64,000 bases of DNA. Origin: Philhelius pedissequus. Its lineage: Eukaryota; Arthropoda; Insecta; Diptera; Syrphidae. The stretch covers positions 251,441,494-251,505,493 of the forward strand of contig OU343160.1 of the NCBI GenBank assembly GCA_910595825.1, read 5' to 3'. Below, one piece after another: positions 1 to 11,826 of this stretch; the first letter of the stretch is position 1; the number at the start of each line of letters is the position of its first letter. Position numbers and translations under genes: made by a program. Under the pieces are notes generated by a model that was given only the letters and a program-made list of their open reading frames with translations, did no database searches and was not told where the DNA came from.

Positions 1-479
1 TATGGGAAGTACAGTTAATAAGTAAGCAAAATAAAATATTTTTTAGAAGAAGAGCCGTTTTTGAGAAATAATTTTATTTTCTTAACGGTTTTTAAATGTT
101 TTTGAGTTCGTCTGTATAATTCGTAGTTCAGTTGCTTTTTAATAGAGAATACGCTTTTTAATACTAATTGTGGTTTTAAATACATACATTTTAGATTTTC
201 AAAGTCGCGTTTTATTTTTAAGGAAAGTGTGTGTTGTGAAAAATGTTATTAATAAACGTAGAGCTTGCACAAGGCGCTCATTTACCTCGGACCGGCCCTG
301 CCCTTGGCGAACGTCGAACACAAAGAGAACTATCCTTTTTATGGATTGGATTTTAAAATATAAGGTGAAAGAACATAGGACTATTTTTTTTGTTTTGTTT
401 TGTGTAGTTACCCAGCAAACATTTTAATTCAGAAATGAACGATAATTAATTTATAAACGTGAAGAAACCGGCCGAAAAA
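1..479. other. No gene recognised
   Basis: AT-rich sequence. A short open frame at 170-427 shows no recognisable motif and looks like chance. The stretch adjoins a palindromic element that begins at 480. Confidence 0.5.
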
Positions 480-900
480 GAATTCACTTTTTATGCAATT
501 TGAATCTTTTTACCTGGGCTCTTAGACACCAATTTGAATCATTGTAATGATTCATTTATGATCTGAAAATTCGTCATTTAAATGAACGTATATAAGAGCT
601 CCATATATTCATTTAAATGATTAATCCCTGAATATTTTCTAAATCATAAAAATAATTCCAATAAAATTCAATTAAGTGAAGGATTTCTAAGTATATACCT
701 TCACTTTAATTAATCGTACAGGAATCATTTTTGCGATTCAGAAAAGTTTCAGGGATTAATCATTTAAAGGAATATATGGAACGGTTATATACGTTTATTT
801 AATTACAGAATTTTCAGAACATGAATGAACCATTAAAATGATTCAAATCGGTGTCTAAGAGCGCAGGTAAAAGGATTCAAATTGCATCATAAGTGAATTC
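480..900. repeat. 421-bp palindromic (foldback/MITE-like) element
   Basis: The left arm (480 to about 690) and the right arm (about 691 to 900) are reverse complements for roughly 210 bp, at about 80-85% identity by eye. Both ends start with GAATTCACTT. Shared blocks inside the arms include GCTCTTAGACACC, GAACGTATATAA-like sequence and AAATGATTAATCCCTGAA. The centre lies near the paired AGTGAAGG/CCTTCACT blocks at 675-705. There is no ORF. Single-stranded DNA or RNA from here would fold into one long hairpin. A non-autonomous inverted-repeat transposon is the likely origin, but I could not identify a target duplication. Confidence 0.85.
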
Positions 901-1979
901 ATTATTTCTGATTCATTTATGATTGAATATTGCATCGGGGAGCCTCTGGAACATTTTTTGATTTGCTTCTTGTTTGGCTTTTATAGCTTCCAGGACTTCT
1001 TAATTGTTAACACGATGCTATAATTAAAGAAATGATTTTTATATTTCTAAGAAAATTTAACACCATTTTTTACGTACCTTTATGTTTTATTATTTGCTTT
1101 TTTATATATATTTTTTGTTAAGTAAGTAGGTACCCATTTACTATTAAAACACAAGCTGATGGTTATATACCTATCTAAACCGATCTTTCAAAAAACTTTT
1201 CCGAACTGATAATCGACTATGCAAACGAAACTTTTATCATTACAATGACCCGTCATTTCCCCTTGGTAAAGAGAAAAATAAAAGGTTGAACAAAAAAGGA
1301 TCTCCATATGAAGGATCCAACAACAAAATCTGAGTGTTGTTTTTTTTTTTGACACAGAATACATATCTCTTTGTGTCTCTCGAAAGAATTTGTAGGATCT
1401 TTGTATAATTCATAATTCATTCAAAAAAACAGAAGGTTTCCTGAATATTATTCTTCATTTTTGGTGATTAGAATCTGAACCTTCAGATAAATGTTTGCTG
1501 GGTAAGCATATAGCCAACAAACACATCTCTGAAGGAGTATGAGGTCCCACGCACTTTGTGTGCCATTTATAGTCGGGTCGTGGGAAATTCTAACTTAGAA
1601 TGACTCCAACTTTTTATAAGATCAAAGTATTAGATACGAAAAGATATATGTAACCACTATAAAACTTAAGGTCTGCATTAGATCAAGACAATTGGGATCG
1701 GTGGCTGATTTTTGCTGTCATCTTATGTCCAATTGTAGGGGTTCTGAATTCTGGTCTGGCAGTGTGGTCTAGTAGGTAGACTGTTATTTGTCTTGTTTGG
1801 TTTTGTGGATTGAGTTGTTTTTGTTTGTTATTATTATTTCAACAAAAGTTTCTTCCTTCGTCTGTTGGTGAATTGTTTTTAATATATGCACGTACACAAG
1901 GGGTTATGGCTACCGTTGAAATGTTTAATCACAGTGGGAACGATTAGGAAAATGGGATATGATTGTAATGGGAGCCAAC
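901..1979. other. No gene recognised
   Basis: AT-rich unique-looking sequence with short T-rich runs (for example near 1340). Nothing recognisable on either strand. Confidence 0.4.
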
Positions 1980-2540
1980 ATTTCGGTTGGGTACAGCATT
2001 CTACACTAGTGTAGTGCGGCAAATGAAGGAATCTCTATACTTCAGAGTATGTCCGCAGTTAAGCCCAAGGGTAAATTGTTGAGCATTCCTAGAAGCTAAA
2101 GATTGAATAGTTTCAGGGGAGGAATGCAACTAGCTATTTCATTAGAATATTTTGTCTATAAAAATAGCGATAAAACAATGATATAAGTAAGCTTTAGATT
2201 ACAGCCAGATCAGAAGGGGATAACTATTCCTTGCATCGTCTCAGAAAACCACCTTGTATCGCTTATGGCGACATCGAATATATTATCATTTCGCAAAAGA
2301 TGGTCGGTGATGCACATACCGAGAATTGAAAGTTGTTCGGTTTCCTCGATGCAAGCGCCGCTCATAAACAGCGGCATTGGAGAATGTCTCGCTTTAAATA
2401 ATACTGCACTGGTTTTGCCAGAAGAACACCTCTTCAGAGCAATAGGGGAGATACTATCTGGACCAGCTCTGGCAACAGTACGAGTTCGAAGGAAGTATGT
2501 ACAGGAGGAGTCATATAATTTTGTCTAAGCATAGAATTAA
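1980..2540 (-). pseudogene. LINE reverse transcriptase relic (RT end and C-terminal tail)
   Basis: The reverse strand of about 2430-2240 reads without a stop through residues like MSGACIEETEQLSILGM and CITDHLLRND. This matches the end of the RT domain of insect LINEs, where a substrate is followed by an E-T-x-x-L-x-x-L-G-(M/V) block. Downstream on the minus strand (about 2150-1990) a degraded tail carries CIPPLK and R-x-T-T. The same order (E-T-E-H-L-K-I-L-G-M, then PSNNSRNTHQYALEP, R-T-T-R-M-W-N) occurs at 18970-19620, so both are copies of one LINE family. Frameshifts and stops show it is dead. Confidence 0.65.
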
Positions 2541-3049
2541 CAGCAAACTTTGCTGCTAACAAATTTGCTTTCTGTGTTGAGGTTACCACAGGATTGTCAT
2601 TGGAAACGGGCGTATGGTTTGGCGGAATGACCTGCATCGTCAGATATTCTTATTGGCTCATATCATTTCATATATTTCTTTCTAATAATCAAATTTTTAT
2701 TTTTTTAAATTCTAAAAAAAAATGTTATGATATTTTTACACTAAAAAAATTGTTATAAAATCAAAAATAAATGTTCTTTGATTGTAATATTTAACTCCCT
2801 CAAAAGATATTTTTTACACTTTTCGAGAAAAATAAACGTTTAACAAATATTATCAGTCCAAAAACGCTTAAACAAATTTCACAATGTAGGCTCATAAAAA
2901 ATTTGTCCTAGAGACACTTACGAAAAATTGTGCTCTTATTTTTCTCAGTGCAGGGAATTTGGAAAGAAAGCGAATGATTTTCCCATGACTATGAGTTGCC
3001 TGTATAGATCAAATTTTTGAGTGTATAAAACCGTAATTTATATAAGAGT
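2541..3049. other. No gene recognised
   Basis: A/T-rich with poly(A/T) tracts (2690-2800). A minus-strand frame at 2434-2637 overlaps the LINE relic and shows no motif. Confidence 0.4.
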
Positions 3050-3240
3050 GACATGCAGGTTAATGATCATGCCCGCACTATCATGTCGACACTTCTGAAG
3101 CAAGTTTGAGGATGATATGACCCAAATAATGGCTCTACTATCCGCCTGACTGTCTGTGATAATAGCCGTATTCCTCTCCTGGTTTGGATCGAGTTCGAGT
3201 AACTTGAATGTTCCCTGGTTGCAAGTAATTCAACTCTTAA
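3050..3240 (-). pseudogene. Possible RNase H domain relic of a LINE
   Basis: One reverse-strand frame stays open for about 55 codons and contains IITDSQADSRAIIWVISSS. This resembles the T/S-D-S-Q-A-A-I block around a catalytic aspartate in the RNase H domains of LOA/I/R1-type LINEs. There is no start, and no further conserved blocks are clear on either side. It could belong to the relic at 1980-2540 or be coincidence. Confidence 0.33.
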
Positions 3241-4254
3241 AAGAAATCAGAAAGTCGAATAGGCCACTCCAAAAGATTCTTGAACGAACAACCAACATCC
3301 CACTCCCGTCTCTTCGCTACTATTAGGCTTACCATCCGTCCGGATTTTGCCTAAGCAGTTAGGCTTTAAACATCTCCACCAGGCTTTGGCCAGGCGTCGT
3401 GCTTTGTCAGCTTTTCTATATCATACAAAACATATCAACTTAACTAATTGAAAAAACAAAAACGGTTCAAAAATCTTTCTCGAATGCCTTCAAATGAGAG
3501 CTTACAAAGCACGGTAAACGCATTCATTTTACTTGTTTTAGTTATCACTTTTTAGAAAGAGACAAATAGTTGTGAAAATTGAATGTCTGAATGTGGAAGT
3601 CGATACGATTGCCTTTCTAATGTTAGTATGTATTTATGATCCTGAACATCAAAAATTGGATAAATTAAATTTGTATGGGTTTGTGCATGGATACCAAAGT
3701 TTTCCGGATAGCTTGAGATTAATTTTTTTTTGGTAGTAGCTGTTTTGTCATCAGCTGTGTTCTTACTAGAGATTACAACAACACCAACCTATGCGGATAA
3801 CTGTGGTTCGATTTTTGAATGCGGCCAATGTGGTAGTTTCATTTTATCACAGATTACTGTGTACTACCTCGATACCCATCATCGCGTCAAAATATGAAAC
3901 CAAGCAGCCATCTGGGAGAAGACAACAATTATTAGATTACTTCCATATAAATATATGGAAAGGTCTGTGATTTTTTTTAAATATTTTTATTTAATACATA
4001 ACAATATGTACTTTTTTATTTTATTGGCGTCAAGAAACATTTGCCTCGGCAGAATAAAATAAACAGAGGTTAAAATTTGCAAAAATGAAATAAATAAACT
4101 TACAGTACTCTTCATATATGTACGTACTTGCATTGAAAGAATCCTCTTTTTAGCCTATGAAAATATGGTGGATCGGCTTCCGTTTATTTGTAGAGAAAAG
4201 TATACCAATTCAGTATCTAGGTATATATAAATGCCTACGACCTCTGGCTGGATT
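3241..4254. other. No gene recognised
   Basis: About 1 kb with no supported coding sequence or structured repeat. Confidence 0.4.
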
Positions 4255-4985
4255 AGGTACTAACTATGTGTTTTGTACTAGGTACTATAGGGCAAGTTTT
4301 GCATTAGAAAAAAATCGAATTCGAGATTTTAATCAAAGTTGACATTACGATGATAGATAACACCAAAAAAGTGGTTCCGACAATTCCGTCTGTCTGTCTG
4401 TAGAACGATCTACAGCCTAAACGGCCGAACCGATTTTGTTCAAAATTGGTGGTACTTTCCATACAAATTTTTCTACCATCTTAATTATCTCGAAAACGGC
4501 TCTAAATATTTTGATCAAAATTGGTGTTTGCACTAACATGAGTTTGGTCTACATTTTGTCCGGAAAAATTTTAAAAATATTTTGTTATTAACAGTACCTG
4601 CCATACAACCATTTTATTGATTTTCGACTTTCTCATAAACGGCTCAACGGGTTTCGATCAAAATTTGTATACATAATCTCCTTCAAATTCTAAATAATAC
4701 TGCATTTCAAAATTTTTGAAGAAAAAATATTCTTTTTTATTTAAAAATTTAATATTTCGAAAACGCTTGTCCGATTTTTCAGAAATTTTGTTTTTAAATT
4801 TATATTATTAAATATTTAAAATGTTCATACCAATTTTTTTTAGACAAAATTTAAGAATTTTCATATATAAAAAATTAAGTTAAAAACGAATTTAAAAATA
4901 CTTTTTGTCGTTTTCATTAAGAATCTTTCGCATATAATGTGATCGAACATAGGAGCAAGTACGTGCGATCCAGTCGTGCATTCTA
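4255..4985 (+). repeat. Dispersed repeat family R, copy 1 (TCTG-microsatellite element)
   Basis: It begins near a GGCAAGTTTTGCATT block, continues through GACATTACGATGATAG and a short (TCTG)n tract at about 4387-4402, then through blocks such as CTACAGCCTAAACGGC. It ends near GAGCAAGTACGTGCGATCC and GTCGTGCATT. The same ordered blocks recur at 15930-16590, 56155-56829 and, inverted, at 62030-62840. I see no coding potential and cannot place it in a named class. Its constant ends suggest a non-autonomous mobile element rather than a satellite. Confidence 0.7.
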
Positions 4986-5635
4986 TTTCTTTAAAATGTG
5001 AAAAAGAACAAAACTAATTTCGTCAGGCTTTTTTCTCGAAAATCAATCTTTTTTATCTCTACCGTCAGGCTTTTTAAATTTAGAGCTGGTAACTCCAGCT
5101 ACAAGGGTCAACATATTTTGCGATTTAGTGGATCTTAGTTTTGTTATAATAAATATCACCTTCAGTTAGACTCCAGTTAATTCCAAATCCACAACTCGTA
5201 GCCGTCGTAGCCAAGTGTTTAACCTTTCTCATAGAAGAATGCTTTACCTGGCTCTATTTATATTACCCATTGAAACATTCAGATGCTGAACATCGATTTG
5301 AATTGGTATAGATACCTATTGCTAAAAAAAATCAGTCCTTACCCAAAATCCAAATTAATCGAAATGGTATCCCTTTTTTGAAAAGTGTGCACCCCGCGTC
5401 AACAACAAAAATAGTTCGAAAACCATAACGACAACCCATACTCAAATATTTCACGGAAATTTAGAAATAAAATATTAACTTTTCATCTGCAATCCATGTG
5501 ATGCAGACTTTTTATTATAATTTCAAAGTTCCGCACACTTCAACATCCAAGATGATTCTCTCATAAGCTTCTTTTAGTATTATTTACTTGCAAAAGTTTT
5601 CAAGTTTTCAAAATTATCACAAAACCAAAATTGTA
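4986..5635. other. No gene recognised
   Basis: AT-rich spacer between repeat R and the mariner element. No motif seen. Confidence 0.4.
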
Positions 5636-6644
5636 AAGGGTTGCCCATTTTGCGGTTTCAAAAGTATAGGGCTGAAATTCGACATCTGTCAAACTAAGTT
5701 GTTAAACCAATTTTTTTTTTCAGTTGAAAGTCTGACATTTACGAAAATGGATCGCTTAACTATCGCACAAGGCATACACATTTTTAAAACCTACTACAAA
5801 AATGGTGATTCTGCCACAGCCACATATCGTTCTTAAAGAGGAGATTATTTTTTGAATAATCGTCCAACTACGCAAGCAATTGGCAAATTGTGAAGAAATT
5901 TGAAGAGACTGGATTGGTTACAGATATTGTAAGGCCTGTCATCGCTTCGCGCGTACCACTGAAAATATCACTGCTGTAAATGAAAGTGTTGCCGAAGACC
6001 CGAATGTGTCCAACAAAATTTTCTTCAGCGACGAAGAACATTTCTCACTCGGTGGGTACGTTAATAAACAAAATTGTCGTATTTGGGGTTCTGAGAATCC
6101 TCAAGTAATTGAAGAGAGGCCATTACATCCACAAAAAGTCACTGTTTGGGGGCGTTCTTTGGTTCGGAAATGTGACTGAACCTTACTTCTTCGAAAAGGA
6201 CGATGGAACGACTGTCACCCTCAATTCGGAGCGTTATGGTCATATGATAACCGACTTTTTTTTGCTTGCTATTGAAAAATACGACTTGGAGAAGATGTAG
6301 TTTCAACAAAACGTTGCCACATGCCACACAACTCGAGAGAATATGGCTTTATTGTAAGAGTTATTTCCTGGCCTCGTAATTTCTTGTCTTGGCGATATCA
6401 ACTGGCCACCAAGATCATGCGATTTGACACCGCTGGACATTTTTTGTGGGGCTAAGCGAAATACCTTGTTTATGCAGATAAACCTTTAACTTCCGAGCAC
6501 TTGAAAACCAGCATCCGTCAAAAAGTAGTCGAAAATTACCTCAAAAGAATCGATGCTTGCAACAATTTGCGTGGTGGTGAAAAAAATATCTTGTATATGT
6601 TTTACTTACGTTTACTGTTGAAACCGCAAAATGGATAACCCATT
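5636..6644 (+). mobile_element. Mariner-like element, family A, copy 1 (DD41D type)
   Basis: Imperfect terminal inverted repeats bound it: AAGGGTTGCCCATTTTGCGG at the left, and the reverse complement of a matching block (GGTTATCCATTTTGCGG) at the right near 6620-6643. A TA dinucleotide sits just outside the left end, as expected for Tc1/mariner. The 1.0-kb length is shorter than an intact element of about 1.2-1.3 kb. The decayed transposase lies inside. A second copy with the same termini is at 56830-62029, split by a LINE. The right boundary is accurate to a few bases only. Confidence 0.85.
5746..6600 (+). pseudogene. Mariner-like transposase, family A, broken
   Basis: The N-terminus MDRLTIAQGIHIF is a helix-turn-helix start ending at a stop near 5836. 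Separate frames then give KFEETGLV (about 5896-5921), FSDEEHFSLGGYVNKQNC (about 6025-6080, first catalytic Asp), the P-Y-F-F-E-K-D-D-G block (6181-6210), and NWPPRSCDLTPLD (about 6400-6440). The last Asp of that block is the third catalytic residue. The segment between the HTH and the first Asp is largely missing, and several stops and frameshifts break the frame. It would have been a DDE/D transposase acting on the flanking inverted repeats. It cannot be functional. Confidence 0.85.
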
Positions 6645-8150
6645 ATAATTGAATAAAATGTGTTTAATGTTTTTAAACTCCCGCAAAAGTACAAAGCGCA
6701 CTCGATTTCTCGTATGCCCTGGAAAAAATTGAATCACTCTAACAACAAACTTTAAGCCACATTACCAGAGCATGTCTGCCTTCAAGCTGTCACTTCTTTC
6801 ATCTGTGAGGAGAACTTCTATCCCCTACTGCAGTTTGAAAACTTTCGACTTTTGCTGATTTATGCCAGGTGCAAAATATGAGATGGGTCCAATTGTGTTT
6901 TTAGGCATTTATAGTGTAGTCTTTAAGTTATTCTGTCCATTAGCGTTTCATGGCTCTGTCAGTTTGACACAACTCTAGTTTTCATGGTTTCCAGCTATTA
7001 ACTCTATGTCAAAATTCCACAACCCACCAAATGAACGTAAATTCTATTAAACTCGCTACGGAACATGGGACTGAGATAACAACCATTGTACTTTGTATAT
7101 CTTTTAGCCTCGAGCTACATTGGATACGAGTATAATGGCTTAGAAACTGAAGGACTGAGGACACTAGATATTATTGTTGTCTTGAAGGACTCAATGTCGC
7201 CATCGACCTGAGAAAGATAAAACTATAGCTTGAGAACCCCCTTTACCGCTCCATCTTTGCAATTGAAAGTTTTGTGTAGCACATTCATCATCAGGAACTG
7301 TGCGATTTATCTCAGTCAAGAAAGTCCGATAACATGGATTGTAAAAGATGAAATAGATGAATATTCATGTGCATTTGAATGCGGCTTTCCTAGAGTGACT
7401 TCCAGTTGAGTTTGAGTAGAGAAGACCTAGGACGGAAATAAGGATACGGAACCATCTTGAGAACAAAAGAATAGCAAGAGAAAATGAAATGAATTTATGA
7501 ATTGAAATATCCAGAAGTGCAGAGATTTTCCATATCCACAATCATCCAATGCACGTATAGAAATACGACCAATGGGGTTGTATGTAAATGCATTGCAATA
7601 AATTTTTGTTTGTGTATAATATCTTTATACCCCAGAGTTCCAGCATATGTCCTAAAACACAACTATTCTCCTAAAACAGAATATAACAATACAACCATAC
7701 AAATGTTAAAAAATCGTAAAGAAAAAAAAATTGTTTGCAAAAAGTGCTCCAAGAATTTTGATTTTAAAAAATGTGTACGTTCAAATTAGTATTGTCCACT
7801 TTTAAGTAAGAAAATTATTTTATTTTTCGTGCTTTTTAACGGTACTTCCAATAGAACAACTTTTCATATTTTCGTTTTTTTTCATTATTCGATAAACCGA
7901 TTTTAATAATTTTTTAATGCAAATAATACTGAAATTGAAATTTTCCAAAAAAAATTTTTCTATTTTTAAAAAAATAAACATTTTTTTCTTCCAAAATCAA
8001 TATTGCCAAATTGGTTTACTAATTTACTTTGAAATTAGAATTGTATTCTTATATTAAAAAATACTTTAAATTGGAGTTTAAACTTTTTCCCTAAATATGT
8101 TTTCAAATTTTTGTACATACAAGTTAACACCCTGTGCCATGACATGCTTG
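6645..8150. other. No gene recognised
   Basis: About 1.5 kb with no supported gene. A 95-codon frame at 7502-7789 has low-complexity K/N-rich sequence and no motif. The AT content rises towards the gypsy-type element at 8.2 kb. Confidence 0.4.
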
Positions 8151-8231
8151 CACAGACAATTATATTGTTCTCGGAGAAGAGCACAATTTGCTAAAATGAT
8201 TATCGTTGAACAATAAATTGATTTTATTTAC

Positions 8232-8249
8232 TGGCGCCCAACGTGGGGC
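8232..8249 (+). promoter_or_regulatory. Primer-binding site of a gypsy-type LTR element (lysine tRNA type)
   Basis: TGGCGCCCAACGTGGGGC matches the 18-nt binding site complementary to the 3' end of a lysine tRNA, used by many retroelements to prime minus-strand DNA synthesis. It is followed by a leader and then a gag reading frame, as expected. The LTR must end just before it, at about 8230. I could not find the LTR's 5' end, because no second copy exists in the window for comparison. Confidence 0.85.
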
Positions 8250-8852
8250 ACCGCGAGTTTTGCAATTCTTGTAAAAAACCGTATTAAAGTAAAAAAGAAC
8301 AAAAAAGACAAACAGATGAACAGTTAAATAACGCAACCTACACATCATTATAGCTCCAAGTTCAATCAAGTAAATTATTGGCAAGCAAAAAAAAATAAAA
8401 ACTTGAATATTATTAACAAATATAAAAAGACATTTCAAAATTCAAATATTTGGAGTTATTTTCCTCTAAACTTATACAAATTAAAACTAAATATAAAGAT
8501 TTATCTCCAAAATTATTAAAACATTATTAAGACTTTAAAATAAAAAAACGAAATTATTTTTGCTTGTGACTGGAGTGCCTTTCTCTCAAATAAAATAGAA
8601 TAAAAATAGGCAAATACACAGATTTATTAAATTATTTATACGATATTAAAATTATAGAAACAACTCTTGATTATATTTAGTTGCAAGTAACTTAAATAAC
8701 TTCTTTGTTTGCACGTGGTCATTTTATTGATTATAATTTATATACCTACTAAGGAAATATTATATTACTTTATAATTATCACAAAAAAAAAATTAATTTT
8801 TAATAAAATTCGTAGCTGTAAAGGGCTAGAAAATTTATTTATATATATTAAA

Positions 8853-9877
8853 ATGGATGAATCATACTTGCGTGCAATGCTAAGAGTTGCCGTTCGGACC
8901 GCAGTCGAACAAACGCAACAATCTCTTGAATCTCGAATCAGTGAACTTACCAATAGAATTACTTTTTTAGAAACACCATCAAAAGTTGAAGAATATAAGG
9001 TCATCACTATTAACCGCCAAGTTAAATGTGAGGAAACACTAGATCTTGTAAAATCTCTTCCAGAGTTCAAAGGTGATCAGTTAAATTATGTCTCCTGGTG
9101 ACAAGCTGCATTCGCCGCCCACAACATTTTTGAGGCATTTGAAGGGAGTTCTAGGCTGTAGTTGATTAGAAATAAAATTGTAGGACCAGCGGCTTCAGTT
9201 TTATTATCCTTTAACACTGTTCCAAATTTCGAAGCAATAATTAGTCGGTTGGATTTTACTTACGCTGACAAGAGACCAGTTTACCTCATTGAACAGCAAA
9301 TGTCGACTTTGAAACAGGGAGCATTGTCTATTCTTGAGTTTTATGACATAGTGGAAAAGAAACTAACATTAATCATCAATAAAACTTTGATGACGCATGA
9401 AGGTAATACTGATTTAATCGCGTCCCTTAATCAAAAGTATAGGCAGGATGCTCTAGGACATTTATTTCCGGGCTGCGAAAACCAATGTGTGACATATTAT
9501 TCTTTTCAAGGCCTGCAGATATGCCCACTGCATTAGCGCTTGCACGCGAGTTAGAGGCCAATCAAACACGGTATACTTTCGCTAACTCTTTTTCAAACTG
9601 CAGTGAACGACCAATCAAGAAAGCACTGGCTCAACAAAGCTTTAAAAATGATTCATTCAACTCCCCTAATTGCAAATGTCAGATAGACCAATTTCCCAGA
9701 ATACAGCCAATGGAAATAGATCTATCAACTTCACACTACAGATCTCCGACTCAGAACCAAGTGAATTCAGCACATAGACCGGTAAATAATAGTTTTGGTA
9801 ATAATTACACAAACAATAGACAAGTGTTAGAAACATCAGGACCCTCAGACAAATACATATATCCACAACAATTATAA
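8853..9877 (+). pseudogene. Gag of a gypsy-type LTR retrotransposon, broken
   Basis: The frame starts at an ATG 600 bp after the primer-binding site (MDESYLRAMLRVAV). It has a short coiled-coil-like segment, LPEFKGDQLNYVSW, then after two in-frame stops (near 9100 and 9160) IRNKIVGPAASVLLSF and YADKRPVYLIEQQMS. These blocks are typical of Gag in gypsy/17.6-type elements of Drosophila. A frameshift near 9475 moves the continuation (LARELEANQTRY) to another frame, ending at 9877. Gag would have assembled the cytoplasmic particle. The two nonsense codons and the shift leave it dead. Confidence 0.85.
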
Positions 9878-9941
9878 ACCTTTTGTAAAAAATAACGATT
9901 TAATATAGCAACCGATTCCAAAAATTCAAAAAGTTAATAAC

Positions 9942-10703
9942 TTGGTTCAGAATCGTCCAAAACAGCTAAATGCTGTTCAATATGAACAACATACTGGGGA
10001 TGATAACTATTTTGACCATGACGAGGAATCACTGTCATGCAATTATGAAAGAAGTGAAAATGAAGACTTTGAATTTAAGGATGAAGTTAATTTTTTAGGC
10101 ATAGGTCCCTCCTACCATACATAAGCAGAACGTTAGTAGGGAAAGACGTTAAATTTTTGATAAACACAGGTGCCACCAAAAATTATATCAAAAATATTAG
10201 CTATCTTAGAGGAGTCAAGCCAGTAGAAAATTCATTTGCTGTCCAATCTTAGCATGGATCGGATAAAATTAAGTTCAAATGCGTAATACATTTGTTTGAT
10301 AAAAACACAGTTTTTTCATTCTCCCTCGCCTTGATAGATTTGATGGAATCTTGAGTGTGATTTTTTTAATGAACTAGGAGCGCATCTTGATTTAAAAAAA
10401 AAAGTTATTGAGTATGATGGTAGAGAGGAAAAGCTTTCGTATTTCTTGTTGTTGCCACCATCAGAACAACGGATAATGAACCAGTTTACTCAATAGCGTA
10501 TCCCTATCCAATGGCAGACGCGCGATTCGTCAACCAAGAAGTTTCCGATTTTTTGAACGCCGGAATCATAAGACCATCACGGTCGCCTTACAATAACCCG
10601 ATCTGGGTTATTGATAAGAAGGGCTTTAATGAGGATGGTAATAGAAAATTAAATGCAAAAACAACGAGTGATAAATATCCTATCCAGGATACGTCCGTGG
10701 TGG
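9942..10703 (+). pseudogene. Pol fragment (protease plus start of RT) of the gypsy-type element
   Basis: An acidic linker ending NFLGIGPSYHT (to 10124) is followed in another frame by the protease core. There the catalytic triad reads I-N-T-G-A (about 10160-10180) instead of the usual D-(T/S)-G, so the active-site Asp is Asn. A stop breaks the protease near 10250. RT starts near 10441 with IAYPYPMADARFVNQEV, then FLNAGIIRPSRSPYNNP and SDKYPIQDTSVV. It stops abruptly at about 10703, where minus-strand copia sequence begins. RT palm, RNase H, integrase and 3' LTR are absent. Confidence 0.85.
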
Positions 10704-10971
10704 AACTTCCTTATTATCACGATGAGAAAATCCGATTGGTTCTTTTAACGCTGCTTCAGGTGTCTCTGTTCCACCTTCTGTTGACTGGTCATATAGGTCT
10801 TTATTGATTATTTGAACTTTTTGTATCTTGTTTTGAGTTACTGGCCTCGTATCTAATTTACGAGTAGATCTTAAATCAATAAATGTTTCTTTCTTTTCAT
10901 CGTTATATTTGGTTAAAGTATTGGTAATATTTGAACTACAAAATATAACGTCTCGGCTAATGATAATTTTC

Positions 10972-11663
10972 TTTAATTGAAGAAAACCCAAACAATATGT
11001 TTATATTATTTTTGTTTTTGTTTTAGTGGACTGTGTGGATTTAAGGCCAATTGAATGTTTTTGTGACCTTTAGTCCAAAATGCGTTTCGCCCAGGTACTA
11101 CAGCTGGGCTCATCAGTTAGATGCTGTAGTACCTTTCTAATACGCATTATTTTTTGATCAATGTTTACCGACTTTAATAAAACTTACAGCGATTACTCAC
11201 TGTAAATTATATTTTTCTAGGGGATTTTGGTTAGATTCATGCACCTAGAAGTATGTTTTGACCGTGGTCTGGCCAGTGAATTAATTGAAGAAAACCCAAA
11301 CAATATGTTTATATTATTTTTGTTTTCGTTTTAGTGGACTGTGTGGATTTAAGGCCAATTGAATGTTTTTGTGACCTTTAGTCCAAAATGCATTTCGCCC
11401 AGGTACTACAGCTGGGCTCATCAGTTAGATGCTGTAGTACCTTTCTAAGACGCATTATTTTTTGATGGATGTTTACCGACTTTAATAAAACTTACAGTGA
11501 TTATTCACTGTAAATTATATTTTTCTAGGGGAATTTGGTTAGATTCATGCACCTAGAAGTATGTTTTGCCCGTGGTCTGGCCAGTGAATTAATTGAAGAA
11601 AACCCAAACAATATGTTTATATTATTTCTGTTTTTGTTTTAGTGGACTGTGTGGATTTAATAT
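10972..11663. mobile_element. 692-bp insertion of 308-bp tandem units with 9-bp target duplication
   Basis: The block TTGAAGAAAACCCAAACAAT starts at 10977, 11285 and 11593, so the unit is exactly 308 bp and is present 2.2 times. Units 1 and 2 are nearly identical. Each full unit contains a small hairpin, AGGTACTACAGC pairing with GCTGTAGTACCT about 30 bp downstream. The insertion is flanked by ATAATTTTC at 10963-10971 and 11664-11672. Taking out the insertion plus one 9-mer restores the copia frame, which fixes the boundaries. I see no clear terminal inverted repeats and no ORF. The 9-bp duplication would suit a Mutator-like element, but that is a guess. Confidence 0.85.
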
Positions 11664-11826
11664 ATAATTTTCCTTGTTTTTGGATTGTAACATCGATAAG
11701 CTTTTGACTGCTCGTCATATCCAAAAAATATCATTTCGATACCAACACTGTCAAGCTTTTGTCTTCTTTCTTTTGGTATATAAGCAAAGCATTTTGAACC
11801 AAATATTTGAAAAGCATCTGTACTAG

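Noticed and set aside
170..427. 85-codon ORF
   Set aside because: No motif, AT-rich composition, no neighbouring gene context.
10977..11660. 308-bp repeats as a CRISPR array or as LTRs
   Set aside because: Units are directly adjacent with no spacers, and lack TG...CA ends or a primer-binding site.
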